The translations under genes and the position numbers were made by a program. Positions 36,101 through 38,981 of a stretch of 39,795 nt of DNA are shown piece after piece (the first letter of the stretch is position 1; each line of letters opens with the position of its first letter). The notes below the pieces were generated by a model that had not been told where the DNA came from, ran no database searches, and saw only the letters and a list, made by a program, of their open reading frames with translations. Location: contig NW_014577881.1 in the NCBI RefSeq assembly GCF_000485595.1, forward strand, positions 75,268 through 115,062, written 5' to 3'. Origin of the DNA: Priapulus caudatus (Eukaryota; Priapulida; Priapulimorpha; Priapulimorphida; Priapulidae).

Positions 36101-36260
36101 CTCCGACCTGCAGGACCTGCTCAGGAACCTCACAAAGAGCAACTACAACAACGGCCGGCGCCAGAGGAGGTTCGCGCCTCAGCCTCCCGCGCAGAAGAAG
36201 CCCCCCGCTGCCGCTGCCGCCGCCGCCGTGCCGGATGCACCGGGCGTCGCTGATCTGTAG
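16791..36260 (+). CDS. TASOR: TASOR-family protein (DUF3715 pseudo-PARP + SPOC-like), whole gene, 14 exons
   Basis: The spliced frame runs 16791-16797, 18773-18921, 20341-20427, 20630-20702, 22102-22190, 23260-23358, 24002-24114, 24410-24604, 24955-25150, 25652-25703 (3' end uncertain), 26134-26217, 27832-27929, 28779-33032 and 36009-36260. Phases match at every junction and total 5,748 bases (about 1,915 residues; human TASOR is about 1,670). Residues ~10-205 match the DUF3715 pseudo-PARP domain in order (SREF..., K-ELSE-FAF, G-x-x-LSR-AD, FKI-KG, DPTP-like EPTP, then YxYxDxExxxxPR-VxPYA). Residues ~225-375 match the following SPOC-like domain. The remainder is low-complexity. TASOR is the scaffold of the HUSH complex (with MPP8 and periphilin), which directs H3K9 methylation to transposable elements in the nucleus. 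TEX15 and TASOR2 share DUF3715 and are the alternatives; the following SPOC part favours TASOR. Confidence 0.85.
17083..17150 (-). mobile_element. Fragment of the GTACCCTGG palindromic element
   Basis: 'AACCGTACCCAAGGTACC' and 'AGTACCCTGGGGGACATAGA' match the ends of the elements at 15775-16026 and 18205-18420. It is a partial, diverged copy. Confidence 0.55.
17583..17790. mobile_element. Foldback element, ~46-bp arms
   Basis: 17583-17628 (CACAGGGACTTGAGGCGAAA...) is the reverse complement of 17742-17789 (...TTTCGCCTCAAGTCCCTGTG) apart from the length of the A/T run. The interior is about 115 bases. It lies in intron 1 and has no coding capacity. Confidence 0.8.
17880..17972. repeat. Tandem palindromic repeat, ~38-bp unit, 2.5 copies
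   Basis: The unit contains CTATTCGCCCGACCGTCGGG then CCAATAGGG, itself a palindrome (CCCGACGGTCGGG core). Two full copies and one partial copy lie in intron 1. Confidence 0.75.
18205..18420 (+). mobile_element. Palindromic element with internal telomere-like repeats (copy 2)
   Basis: Reverse complement of 15775-16026 over 'GAGTCTAGGGAGTCGCCTAC', the telomere-like tract, 'CCATATCAAATAGTGACCAG', and 'GGTACGTTCCGGTATACCGG'. The CCCTAA tract at 18269-18332 is about ten units with CCCGAA and TCCTAA variants, against three in the other copy. An N lies at 18203. Confidence 0.75.
18424..18478. repeat. Hairpin with CTATAGCCCGCG-type ends
   Basis: 'CACTAGTATAGCCCGCGG' faces 'GCAGTCTATAGTACTAG'. It is related to the ends of the foldback at 16044-16288 and the hairpin at 33430-33483. 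Confidence 0.5.
18661..18763. mobile_element. Degenerate CAG-ended MITE next to exon 2
   Basis: It starts CAGTTCAACGCGGGCC, has three GGGCCTGTAA(A)ATT words in one orientation and ACAGGCCCGA in the other, and ends TTAATTTCTTCCCC. The inverted end GAAATTAA motif and the GGGCCTGTAA words resemble the element at 22803-23214. No target duplication is visible. Its right end lies 9 bases before the exon 2 acceptor. Confidence 0.5.
18773..18921 (+). CDS. TASOR: TASOR-like exon 2: start of the pseudo-PARP domain
   Basis: Acceptor TCCTATTGCAG, donor AAG|GTATAA. It encodes '[19 protein letters not shown]' then '[19 protein letters not shown]'. This aligns with the human segment containing SREF, a short gap, and an aromatic/Arg strand ending in an H/N-N-E motif, the first strands of DUF3715. 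A second AG two bases further on (18773-18774) would give a phase 0 start; phase 1 is preferred because it matches exon 1. Confidence 0.85.
18947..19588. mobile_element. Mutator-like non-autonomous foldback element (642 bp)
   Basis: Long inverted arms, 18947-19155 and 19387-19588, are about 90 percent identical ('ATCAAGAGCTCATAA', 'ACACCGTTTTAACAG', 'TTCAACTTGTAAATATTCTA', 'AAATCGTATGTGTTCTTC'). The element is flanked by the 10-base direct repeat TAACATTCTA (18937-18946 and 19589-19598). Long arms with a 9-10 base target duplication are typical of Mutator-like elements. It lies in intron 2. The interior has an 82-codon frame without motifs. Confidence 0.8.
19902..20253. mobile_element. CAG...CTG-ended element with 6-bp target duplication (352 bp)
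   Basis: Ends CAGGGTGCGAAATTAAC and (complement) CAGGGGTAGATATTAAC. Flanked by ATGAAT at 19896-19901 and 20254-20259. The word GGACTCCCTGATTT or variants occurs several times near both ends in both orientations, like subterminal transposase sites. It lies in intron 2 and has no coding capacity. Confidence 0.75.
20341..20427 (+). CDS. TASOR: TASOR-like exon 3
   Basis: Acceptor TAGTTTCAG, donor GAC|GTAAGT (consensus), phase 0 to 0. It encodes '[20 protein letters not shown]' and then 'AFTIIDAAD'. The pattern K-x-L-x-x-x-G-R-x-x-K-E-L-S-E-x-x-A-F is one of the best-conserved parts of TASOR and alone supports the family call. Confidence 0.9.
20630..20702 (+). CDS. TASOR: TASOR-like exon 4
   Basis: Acceptor ACCGTACAG, donor ATGG|GTGTGT, phase 0 to 1. 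It encodes '[20 protein letters not shown]' and 'KPDM', matching the E-x-G-L-x-V-G-x-S-x-I-x-x-L-G strand pair of DUF3715. The phase was chosen over a donor two bases later because it joins exon 5 to give [10 protein letters not shown]. Confidence 0.9.
21225..21425 (-). mobile_element. MITE-like repeat, reverse copy of 14873-15100
   Basis: 'ACTGCATAAAATCTTGGTGT', 'GCGACACGATAAAA' and 'TTTCTGAGCAAAACTCTCG' match the reverse complement of 14873-15100 with moderate divergence. It lies in intron 4. Confidence 0.6.
21609..22042. mobile_element. Head-to-head Penelope-like element tails (foldback)
   Basis: 21609-21790 and 21864-22042 are inverted copies (~180 bases, high identity). On the minus strand 21863-21726 encodes '[20 protein letters not shown]' then '[14 protein letters not shown]' and a stop. 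The pattern I-K-E-A-I-x-I-R...N-x-N-R-D-x-G-x-Y-x-L-S-x-x-W is the C-terminal end of the GIY-YIG region of Penelope-like retroelements. The other arm carries only the part from D-E-G-G onward. It lies in intron 4. Confidence 0.7.
22102..22190 (+). CDS. TASOR: TASOR-like exon 5: former PARP active-site region
   Basis: Acceptor TGTGTTTACAG, donor AAG|GTGAGG, phase 1 to 0. It encodes '[16 protein letters not shown]' ... 'VLAVFKIIK'. In active PARPs this region carries a G-x-Y-F...S-x-x-Y pattern that holds NAD; here the Tyr positions are Val and His, so NAD binding is not expected, as in the known inactive pseudo-PARP of TASOR. The FKI-K end matches human. Confidence 0.9.
22226..22690. mobile_element. 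hAT-like element with 8-bp target duplication (465 bp)
   Basis: Ends TAGTGTTGTCAATCGG and (complement) TAGTGATGTCACGATC. Flanked by ACAGATAT at 22218-22225 and 22691-22698, the 8-base duplication expected for hAT. Near the right end a 65-base segment beginning AAGCGCTTGGTTCGAGCCA is duplicated in tandem (about 22561 and 22626). It lies in intron 5, 35 bases after the exon 5 donor. Confidence 0.8.
22700..22790. repeat. Short ACACATACATGCATGCACACG minisatellite
   Basis: 'CACACGTGGACACATACATG' is repeated twice between two transposon insertions, with related CATGCATGCACG words before it. Confidence 0.6.
22803..23214. mobile_element. CAG...CTG-ended element with 6-bp target duplication (412 bp)
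   Basis: Ends CAGTCTGCGAAATTAAC and (complement) CAGTCTGCACGAAAAAC. Flanked by CAAACC at 22797-22802 and 23215-23220. GGGCCAGTGAAT / GGCCAGTAAATTT / GGGCCTGTAAAA words recur near both ends. It lies in intron 5, ending 45 bases before exon 6. Confidence 0.75.
23260..23358 (+). CDS. TASOR: TASOR-like exon 6
   Basis: Acceptor GACCTTCAG, donor AAG|GTAACT, phase 0 to 0. It encodes '[20 protein letters not shown]' and '[13 protein letters not shown]', matching the G-K/R-x-K-x-I ... D/E-P-T-P-x-x-x-x-H-V stretch of TASOR. It lacks the roughly 20-residue helix that follows in human TASOR. It starts only 45 bases after a transposon insertion (22803-23214). Confidence 0.9.
23411..23797. mobile_element. 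hAT-like CAGGG-ended element with 8-bp target duplication (387 bp)
   Basis: Ends CAGGGCTCGAATTAACCC and (complement) CAAGGCCCAAATTAAGCG. Flanked by CCGTGATT at 23403-23410 and 23798-23805. GTGCCCTT(C/T)TNAAATT words recur in the right half. It lies in intron 6. The ends resemble those of the 6-bp group but the target duplication is 8 bases. Confidence 0.75.
24002..24114 (+). CDS. TASOR: TASOR-like exon 7: end of the pseudo-PARP domain
   Basis: Acceptor GTGTATTTCAG, donor CAAG|GTAAGC, phase 0 to 2. It encodes '[20 protein letters not shown]' then '[17 protein letters not shown]'. The Y-x-Y-x-x-x-E-I-x-x-x-P-R-x-V-x-P-Y-A motif closes the DUF3715 domain. Confidence 0.92.
24410..24604 (+). CDS. 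TASOR: TASOR-like exon 8: start of the SPOC-like domain
   Basis: The acceptor is CTCAAACAG at 24408-24409; a second AG four bases later does not keep frame. The donor is GAAT|GTGAGT, phase 2 to 2. It encodes a linker, then '[20 protein letters not shown]' and '[12 protein letters not shown]', equivalent to the W-x-G-x-L-x-x-x-x-x-L first strands of the TASOR SPOC-like domain. Confidence 0.85.
24625..24880. repeat. (GT)n / (GTGC)n microsatellite
   Basis: About 250 bases of GT and GTGC repeats start just after the exon 8 donor and fill most of intron 8. All open frames inside are repeat artefacts. Confidence 0.95.
24868..24975 (+). repeat. Tandemly duplicated 3' splice site of exon 9
   Basis: Three staggered copies of a roughly 44-base segment, each starting ACAATT(G/A)AACA(T/C)CA, carry two acceptors: CGTGTTGCAG|CGAGGAACAATT (AG at 24909-24910) and CTGTTGCAG|CGGCGAACAATT (AG at 24953-24954). 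The acceptors are 44 bases apart, so use of the first shifts the frame and reaches TGA within about 20 codons. Only the second gives the SPOC-like reading frame. Confidence 0.85.
24955..25150 (+). CDS. TASOR: TASOR-like exon 9: SPOC-like domain, middle
   Basis: It uses the downstream of two duplicated acceptors; the donor is CTG|GTGAGA, phase 2 to 0. It encodes '[20 protein letters not shown]' ... '[20 protein letters not shown]' ... '[10 protein letters not shown]'. This corresponds to the part of TASOR between the K-L-P-E strand and the E-V-V-E strand and helix. Confidence 0.85.
25240..25516. repeat. Minisatellite, ~21-bp unit, in intron 9
   Basis: Units of the type GTGCAGTGAACACATAACAA / GTGTAGTGAACACATAATAA occur about 12 times, with a higher-order pattern in which every third or fourth unit is the CACTGAACAACTGTGCGG variant. 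Confidence 0.85.
25652..25703 (+). CDS. TASOR: TASOR-like exon 10 (3' end uncertain)
   Basis: The acceptor is GTCTGTTTCAG, phase 0. It encodes '[17 protein letters not shown]', matching the L-x-x-x-x-x-L-V-L-V-K-P strand of the SPOC-like domain. The exon must end in phase 1 to fit exon 11. The chosen donor AACT|GTGACC is weak; alternatives with the same phase are at about 25747 (GTAACA) and near 25879. The frame stays open to 25924, so intron retention would give a truncated form. Confidence 0.65.
26134..26217 (+). CDS. TASOR: TASOR-like exon 11: end of the SPOC-like domain
   Basis: Acceptor TCCATCTGCAG, donor CGAG|GTGCGT, phase 1 to 1. In this frame it encodes '[20 protein letters not shown]' and 'ERADLLR', matching the G-x-x-x-x-x-F/L-x-S-P strand. 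The other two frames either stop or are implausible, and the phase fits exon 12. Confidence 0.75.
26227..26505. mobile_element. Foldback element with (CAAT)n tracts
   Basis: 26262-26350 (CAAAGTTAGAAGAAATCGAT..., GAATGCTACGGCGGGTACGT, TGGCTAAACTC.., GCAGACGAAC) is an imperfect reverse complement of 26396-26500. (CAAT)n lies just outside and ATCGATTGATCGAT in the loop. It lies in intron 11, starting about 10 bases after the donor of exon 11. Confidence 0.7.
26506..27117. other. Intron 11 sequence, no gene seen
   Basis: Includes a short (GGT)n run at 26869-26900 and 'TTTTTAGCGGT' words. Open frames are under 80 codons without motifs. Confidence 0.5.
27118..27482. repeat. (CT)n microsatellite
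   Basis: About 360 bases of CT-rich repeat lie in intron 11; the Ser/Leu/Phe open frames are artefacts. Confidence 0.95.
27832..27929 (+). CDS. TASOR: TASOR-like exon 12
   Basis: Acceptor TTCGTCTGTAG, donor AAG|GTAACT, phase 1 to 0. It encodes '[20 protein letters not shown]' and '[12 protein letters not shown]'. No clear counterpart residue by residue, but its position, phase and join to '[20 protein letters not shown]' in exon 13 support it. Confidence 0.75.
28190..28690. repeat. Tandem imperfect ~245-bp AT-rich repeats in intron 12
   Basis: The block from 'CGATATAGCTACAGGTCTTA' (28205) recurs at 28445 as 'CGATATAGCTACAGATCTTA'. Both are followed by TCTCGATGTTA.ATATCAT, and then TTAGATATTAT.TATAGTATA tracts that recur a third time to 28690. 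Confidence 0.75.
28779..33032 (+). CDS. TASOR: TASOR-like exon 13: 4.25 kb low-complexity exon with RS repeats
   Basis: Acceptor CATTACAG, donor TCG|GTAAGT, phase 0 to 0, 1,418 codons without a stop. It begins with a helical segment ('[14 protein letters not shown]'). Then come nine 10-residue D-P-S-G-G-F-x-x-x-x repeats, poly-Gly, Asp and Thr runs, five 13-residue [10 protein letters not shown]-x-P-x repeats, Pro runs, and about 200 residues of S-R-R-S-x-S-P-x-x-N repeats (RS domain). Vertebrate TASOR also has one very large central exon, but without these repeats. GC and CpG content are far above the flanks. The minus-strand open frame here (491 codons) is a shadow. Confidence 0.88.
28985..29255 (+). 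repeat. Coding 30-bp repeats: D-P-S-G-G-F decapeptides
   Basis: About nine units of 'GATCCCTCCGGTGGATTCC' plus 11 variable bases lie within exon 13. The P-S-G-G-F core is kept while the last four residues vary (QAAG, RMAD, RVVD). Confidence 0.9.
30390..30560 (+). repeat. Coding 39-bp repeats: [10 protein letters not shown]-x-P-x
   Basis: Four to five near-identical units within exon 13. High identity indicates recent expansion or homogenisation. Confidence 0.9.
32100..32720 (+). repeat. Coding 30-bp repeats: Arg-Ser (RS) domain
   Basis: About 20 units of 'AATTCCAGAAGGTCCGGCAG' plus 'TCCC..GGAGA' encode [10 protein letters not shown]-type decapeptides with SxSP and RRS sites, decaying towards the 3' end. 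Because the unit is a multiple of three and lacks stops, other frames are open too. Confidence 0.9.
33063..33963. other. Intron 13, first part: hairpin, no gene seen
   Basis: Contains a short (AGT)n run at 33396-33412 and a hairpin at 33430-33483 with TAACTATTGCCCGCG facing CGCGGGTTATAGTTA, related to the 16044 foldback ends. The rest is AT-rich. If exon 13 were not spliced, the frame would end at TGA 33060-33062. Confidence 0.6.
33964..34255 (+). CDS. Possible extra or alternative TASOR-like exon (frame conflict)
   Basis: A GC-rich island of exon-13-like composition lies between acceptor CTTCTAATTGTAG and donor AGCG|GTAAAG. In phase 0 from exon 13 it reads '[20 protein letters not shown]' then '[19 protein letters not shown]' and a Gly/Arg-rich stretch. 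Its length (292) would put exon 14 out of frame. A weak donor at 34237 (CAC|GTACAT) would keep frame. It could be an alternative exon, an exon followed by one I missed, or fortuitous. Confidence 0.4.
34460..34645. repeat. (GGT)n/(CGT)n microsatellite
   Basis: Trinucleotide repeats GTGGTG, GTCGTC and ATCGTC lie in intron 13. The poly-Val and poly-Thr open frames are artefacts. Confidence 0.95.
34662..34972. mobile_element. Inverted-repeat element, GTTTGCCCTCACCCGACC arms
   Basis: 34662-34709 (TAGGGCCACAAT...TTTGCCCTCACCCGACC) faces 34920-34971 (GGTCGGGTGAGGGCAAACAAA...ATTATGGCCTAG). A related element lies at 37349-37599. No coding capacity. Confidence 0.7.
34973..35610. other. Intron 13, middle: no gene seen
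   Basis: Several overlapping open frames up to 107 codons, none with recognisable motifs or clean splice sites. Confidence 0.45.
35612..35988. repeat. ACGTACGTGGCACGC minisatellite next to exon 14
   Basis: About 370 bases of TACGTACGTGGCACGC / ATATGTACGTGGCACGC units with period about 23 and a double-length higher-order period end about 20 bases before the exon 14 acceptor. Long open frames on both strands are artefacts of the repeat. Confidence 0.9.
36009..36260 (+). CDS. TASOR: TASOR-like exon 14 (terminal)
   Basis: The acceptor is CGTGTTGCAG; phase 0 matches exon 13. It encodes '[20 protein letters not shown]' and '[20 protein letters not shown]', then a basic, Pro/Ala-rich tail ending at TAG 36258-36260. 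The aromatic Y-H-P-Y-L-F-W segment looks like a conserved short motif, perhaps a partner-binding site, but I cannot name it. It could belong to another gene sharing the strand, but the phase fit argues for this one. Confidence 0.7.
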   Translation, partial: RAAREPCRSNRRYHPYLFWRNTPKDSPYQPYSDLQDLLRNLTKSNYNNGRRQRRFAPQPPAQKKPPAAAAAAAVPDAPGVADL

Positions 36261-37150
36261 GCATCTTTAGGGCATCTGTAGGTGTCTGTGGGGCATCTGT
36301 AGGGGTCTGTGGGGCATCTGTATGAATCTGTAGGGGTTTGTGGAGCATCTGTAGGGGTTTGTGGAGCATCTGTAGGCATTATTAGGGCATCTGTAGGGAT
36401 CTGTGGCGCATCTGTAGGGATGTGTAGGCATGTGTATGGATCTCTGGGGCATCTTTAGGGATCTGTAGGCATGTGTATGGATCTGTGGGTCATCTGTAGG
36501 GATATTTAGGGCATCTGTAGGCATGTGTAGAGATCTGTGGGGCATCTTTAGGGCATCTGTAGGGATCTGTAGGCATGTGTATGGATCTGTGGGTCATCTG
36601 TAGCAGAGATGCCAACCACTACGATTTATCCGTATTTTATACGAATTTCTATTCCTTTTGCACCACTACGACCAGTTTGTATCAAACTACAAATTTCACT
36701 GTGATCGAAATTTTTATATATTTTTAATTATTGTTCTTTTTTGTCAATTTATTGTCATTTTTGACCCTCAGAATGCAGGAAATTGCATCTCAGAATCAAG
36801 AAATTTTTTGGGGGGGCATGCGGAACCCCCCTAACAAACTCGGGTCACTACGTGACCCTTGAACTACTAATTTGATGGACAGAAACTACAGATTGCTTCA
36901 AATATGTGTTGGCATCTCTGCTGTAGGGATATTTTAATTTAGGGCATCTGTAGGCATGTGTAGAGATCTGTGGAGCATCTGTAGGCATTATTAGGGCATC
37001 TGTATGGTACTGTAGGCATTATTAGGGCATCTGTATGGTACTGTAGGGATCTGTGGGGCATCTGTAGGGATATTTAGGGCATCTGTAGGCATGTGTAAAG
37101 ATCTGTGGGGCATCTGTATGGTTCTGTAGGAATCTGTAGGGATATTTAGG
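36261..37150. repeat. 'GGCATCTGTAGGGATCTGTG' minisatellite
   Basis: The array starts immediately after the TASOR-like stop codon; units are about 18-22 bases (GGGCATCTGTAGGGATCTGTG and variants). It is interrupted at 36604-36920 by an inserted element and reappears briefly at 37838-37877. The first units overlap the 3' UTR. Confidence 0.9.
36604..36920. mobile_element. CAG...CTG-ended element inserted in the minisatellite (317 bp)
   Basis: Ends CAGAGATGCCAACCAC and (complement) CAGAGATGCCAACACA. Flanked by CTGTAG at 36598-36603 and 36921-36926. ACTACGA words recur near the left end and AACTACT/AAACTACAGA near the right. The host array resumes exactly after it, which fixes the boundaries. Confidence 0.8.
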
Positions 37151-37204
37151 GATCGAACGTGCTGTTATGTGTAAGTATCGTATGGCGTGCGCAAGTATCG
37201 TATG

Positions 37205-37690
37205 GCGTGCGCATCATAATGTGTAGCATGCGTGTCGTAATGCGCTACGTTTAACGTTTGACGTGTAATTTATAATACATGTGTAATATGTCACGTATAA
37301 AATGTAATGTATAACATGTAATACGTCGTGTATAACACGTGATGTATAAGGCCTAAGATAAAATATTGGTTGTTTCCTTTTTACCGACCGACTCGCCAAA
37401 ACGCCACTATTCGACACATTTTATTGGCCGATTAAAACAAAACAAAAATTATTTCGTTTCACAAAAACATATACACAAAACAGAATATACAATATGCATA
37501 CACACATCTTGTCAAAACAAAATAAAGAAGATTTCTCACCTACCTGTGAGGCGAGTAGGAAAAGGGGAAACAAACAATTTTTTAAGGGTGGCCTAACGTT
37601 TAATATGTCACGTATAACGTGTGGTGTATGACAGGTGATACATCACGTAGCCTATATCATATAATGTGCAACGTATAACACGCTATGCGA
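37205..37690. repeat. ATGTATAACACGTGATGT-type minisatellite interrupted by an insert
   Basis: Units of about 18-20 bases (GTATAACATGTAATACGTC and variants) at 37215-37348 resume at 37600-37685 after the element at 37349-37599. Confidence 0.7.
37349..37599. mobile_element. Inverted-repeat element related to 34662-34972
   Basis: Left end AGGCCTAAGATAAAATATTG...TTGTTTCC, right end (complement) TTAGGCCACCCTTAAAAAAT..TTGTTTGTTTCC. Arms are about 45 bases with mismatches. Confidence 0.65.
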
Positions 37691-37837
37691 TCCCCTTTGC
37701 TAATTCGTACGTTATTACTATCTCCTGCCTGATCTTAAACATCAGCTAGGCATTTAGGCCCCGCTTCACTTCATCTCACGTCGTCGATACTAGATGTAAT
37801 TCTAACGAGGTTAGAGCCGCGACCGGCAGCAAGGCGG

Positions 37838-38047
37838 CATCTGTAGGGATCTGTATGGATCTGTGGGTCATCTGTAGCAGAGATGCCAACCACTACGATT
37901 TATCCGTTTTTTATACGAATTTCTATTCCTTTTGCACCACTACGACCAGTTTGTATCAAACTACGATTTTTTTTTTAATTATTGTTATTTTTTGTCAATT
38001 TATTGTCATTTTTGACCCTCAGAATGCAGGAAATTGCATCTCAGAAT
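37838..38047 (+). repeat. Duplicated segment: minisatellite unit plus truncated element
   Basis: 'GGATCTGTGGGTCATCTGTA' followed by the first ~170 bases of the 36604 element, with the same junction CTGTAG|CAGAGATG. The match ends at CTCAGAATC (38047). Shared flank and junction mean a copied block rather than a second insertion. Confidence 0.75.
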
Positions 38048-38089
38048 CATGGCGGCATTTCTCTGAAGCTTCGTGCGTTTGCTATTCAG

Positions 38090-38222
38090 CAAGGACGATG
38101 ATGAAGACTCGTCGAAGCTGCGGCGCTTACACGCTTCCTTGCTCGACCAGGAGTTGGAGAAGATTCAGGTTCAGGAGACCGAAGCCATTGTTGCTGCGAA
38201 GGCCCTGTACCGCTTCGAAGAG
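38090..38222 (+). CDS. Exon of an unrecognised coiled-coil protein
   Basis: Acceptor TTTGCTATTCAG, donor GAG|GTACGC. It encodes 'KDDDEDSSKLRRLHASLLDQ' and 'ELEKIQVQETEAIVAAKALY' then 'RFEE', an acidic start followed by a continuous helix with heptad-like Leu/Ile spacing. It ends in phase 0, matching the exon at 38736. The frame continues unspliced to TAA at 38277-38279. In the same frame, upstream ATGGCGGCATTTCTC (38049) is cut by TGA at 38064, so the true start is likely in another exon. I do not recognise the gene. Confidence 0.6.
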
Positions 38223-38278
38223 GTACGCCGATTATTAGTCGCAAAGACTAAAACCCTATCCGAAAAGTCTCTCTCTTA

Positions 38279-38514
38279 AGCTGGGTTTACACTACCGACT
38301 TTATGTTCGCGAATTGGCGAGTTGGACCAATTTTGCAATTCGGAAACTCCGAGTTGGCGAAAATAGAACATGCTCTAATCTCGCAACTAGTTGCTATCGA
38401 TCGGTTGGTCGCGCGACTTTCACGTTTACACTGTCGATTGTCAGTTGTATAGTTGGGAAGTTGGTCCAATTTGCCAATTTCTCAACACAAAAGGCGGCAG
38501 TGTAAACCCAGCTT
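38279..38514. mobile_element. MITE with CTGGGTTTACACT ends (~236 bp)
   Basis: Ends AAGCTGGGTTTACACTACCG and (complement) AAAGCTGGGTTTACACTGCCG. Internal GAGTTGG / CCAACTT-type words recur in both orientations. It lies between the two exons of the coiled-coil gene. Possible TTA target duplication, not certain. Confidence 0.75.
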
Positions 38515-38735
38515 TAGCGTCCTCGTCTGTTCACAAAAGATGTATCAAAGCAATTAATAAAGTTATCAGCTGCTGTTACAGGGCAAACGTTTACGGGTAC
38601 ACGCACATTTTTTTATTGCAATTCAGGTATGGTGGTTGTGGTGATGAGGGGAGTGGTAATGGTGTAGGTTTATTTTCGTTAAGCTTGCTCGTTTCTTGAT
38701 TTATGATACCGTTTTTATGTTTTATTATTTAAAAG

Positions 38736-38981
38736 CAAGAGAAAAGGGAGAAGGAAGAGGCACGATCTGCGCAGTCCACTGCTCCAGCTACTGTAACAGC
38801 CAGTAAGGACAATCCAACCATGCCACCTACTGCTCCAGCTACTGTGACACGCACTAAGGGCAATCCAACCATAGCACCTACTGCTCCTGCTGCTGTAGCA
38901 GTCACAAAGGGGATGACAACCATGCCACCTACTGCTCCTGCTACTGTGACAGTCACAAAAGGGGATGGACTGTTACAGTAG
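38736..38981 (+). CDS. Next exon of the coiled-coil gene, entering Thr/Pro/Ala repeats
   Basis: Acceptor TTATTTAAAAG, phase 0. It encodes 'QEKREKEEARSAQS', continuing the charged helix, then four 17-residue repeats (T-A-P-A-T-V-T-x-x-K-G-x-x-T-M-P-P), ending at TAG 38979-38981 just after the array flips orientation. The stop may therefore be a product of the inversion rather than the original C-terminus. Confidence 0.55.
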   Translation, partial: QEKREKEEARSAQSTAPATVTASKDNPTMPPTAPATVTRTKGNPTIAPTAPAAVAVTKGMTTMPPTAPATVTVTKGDGLLQ

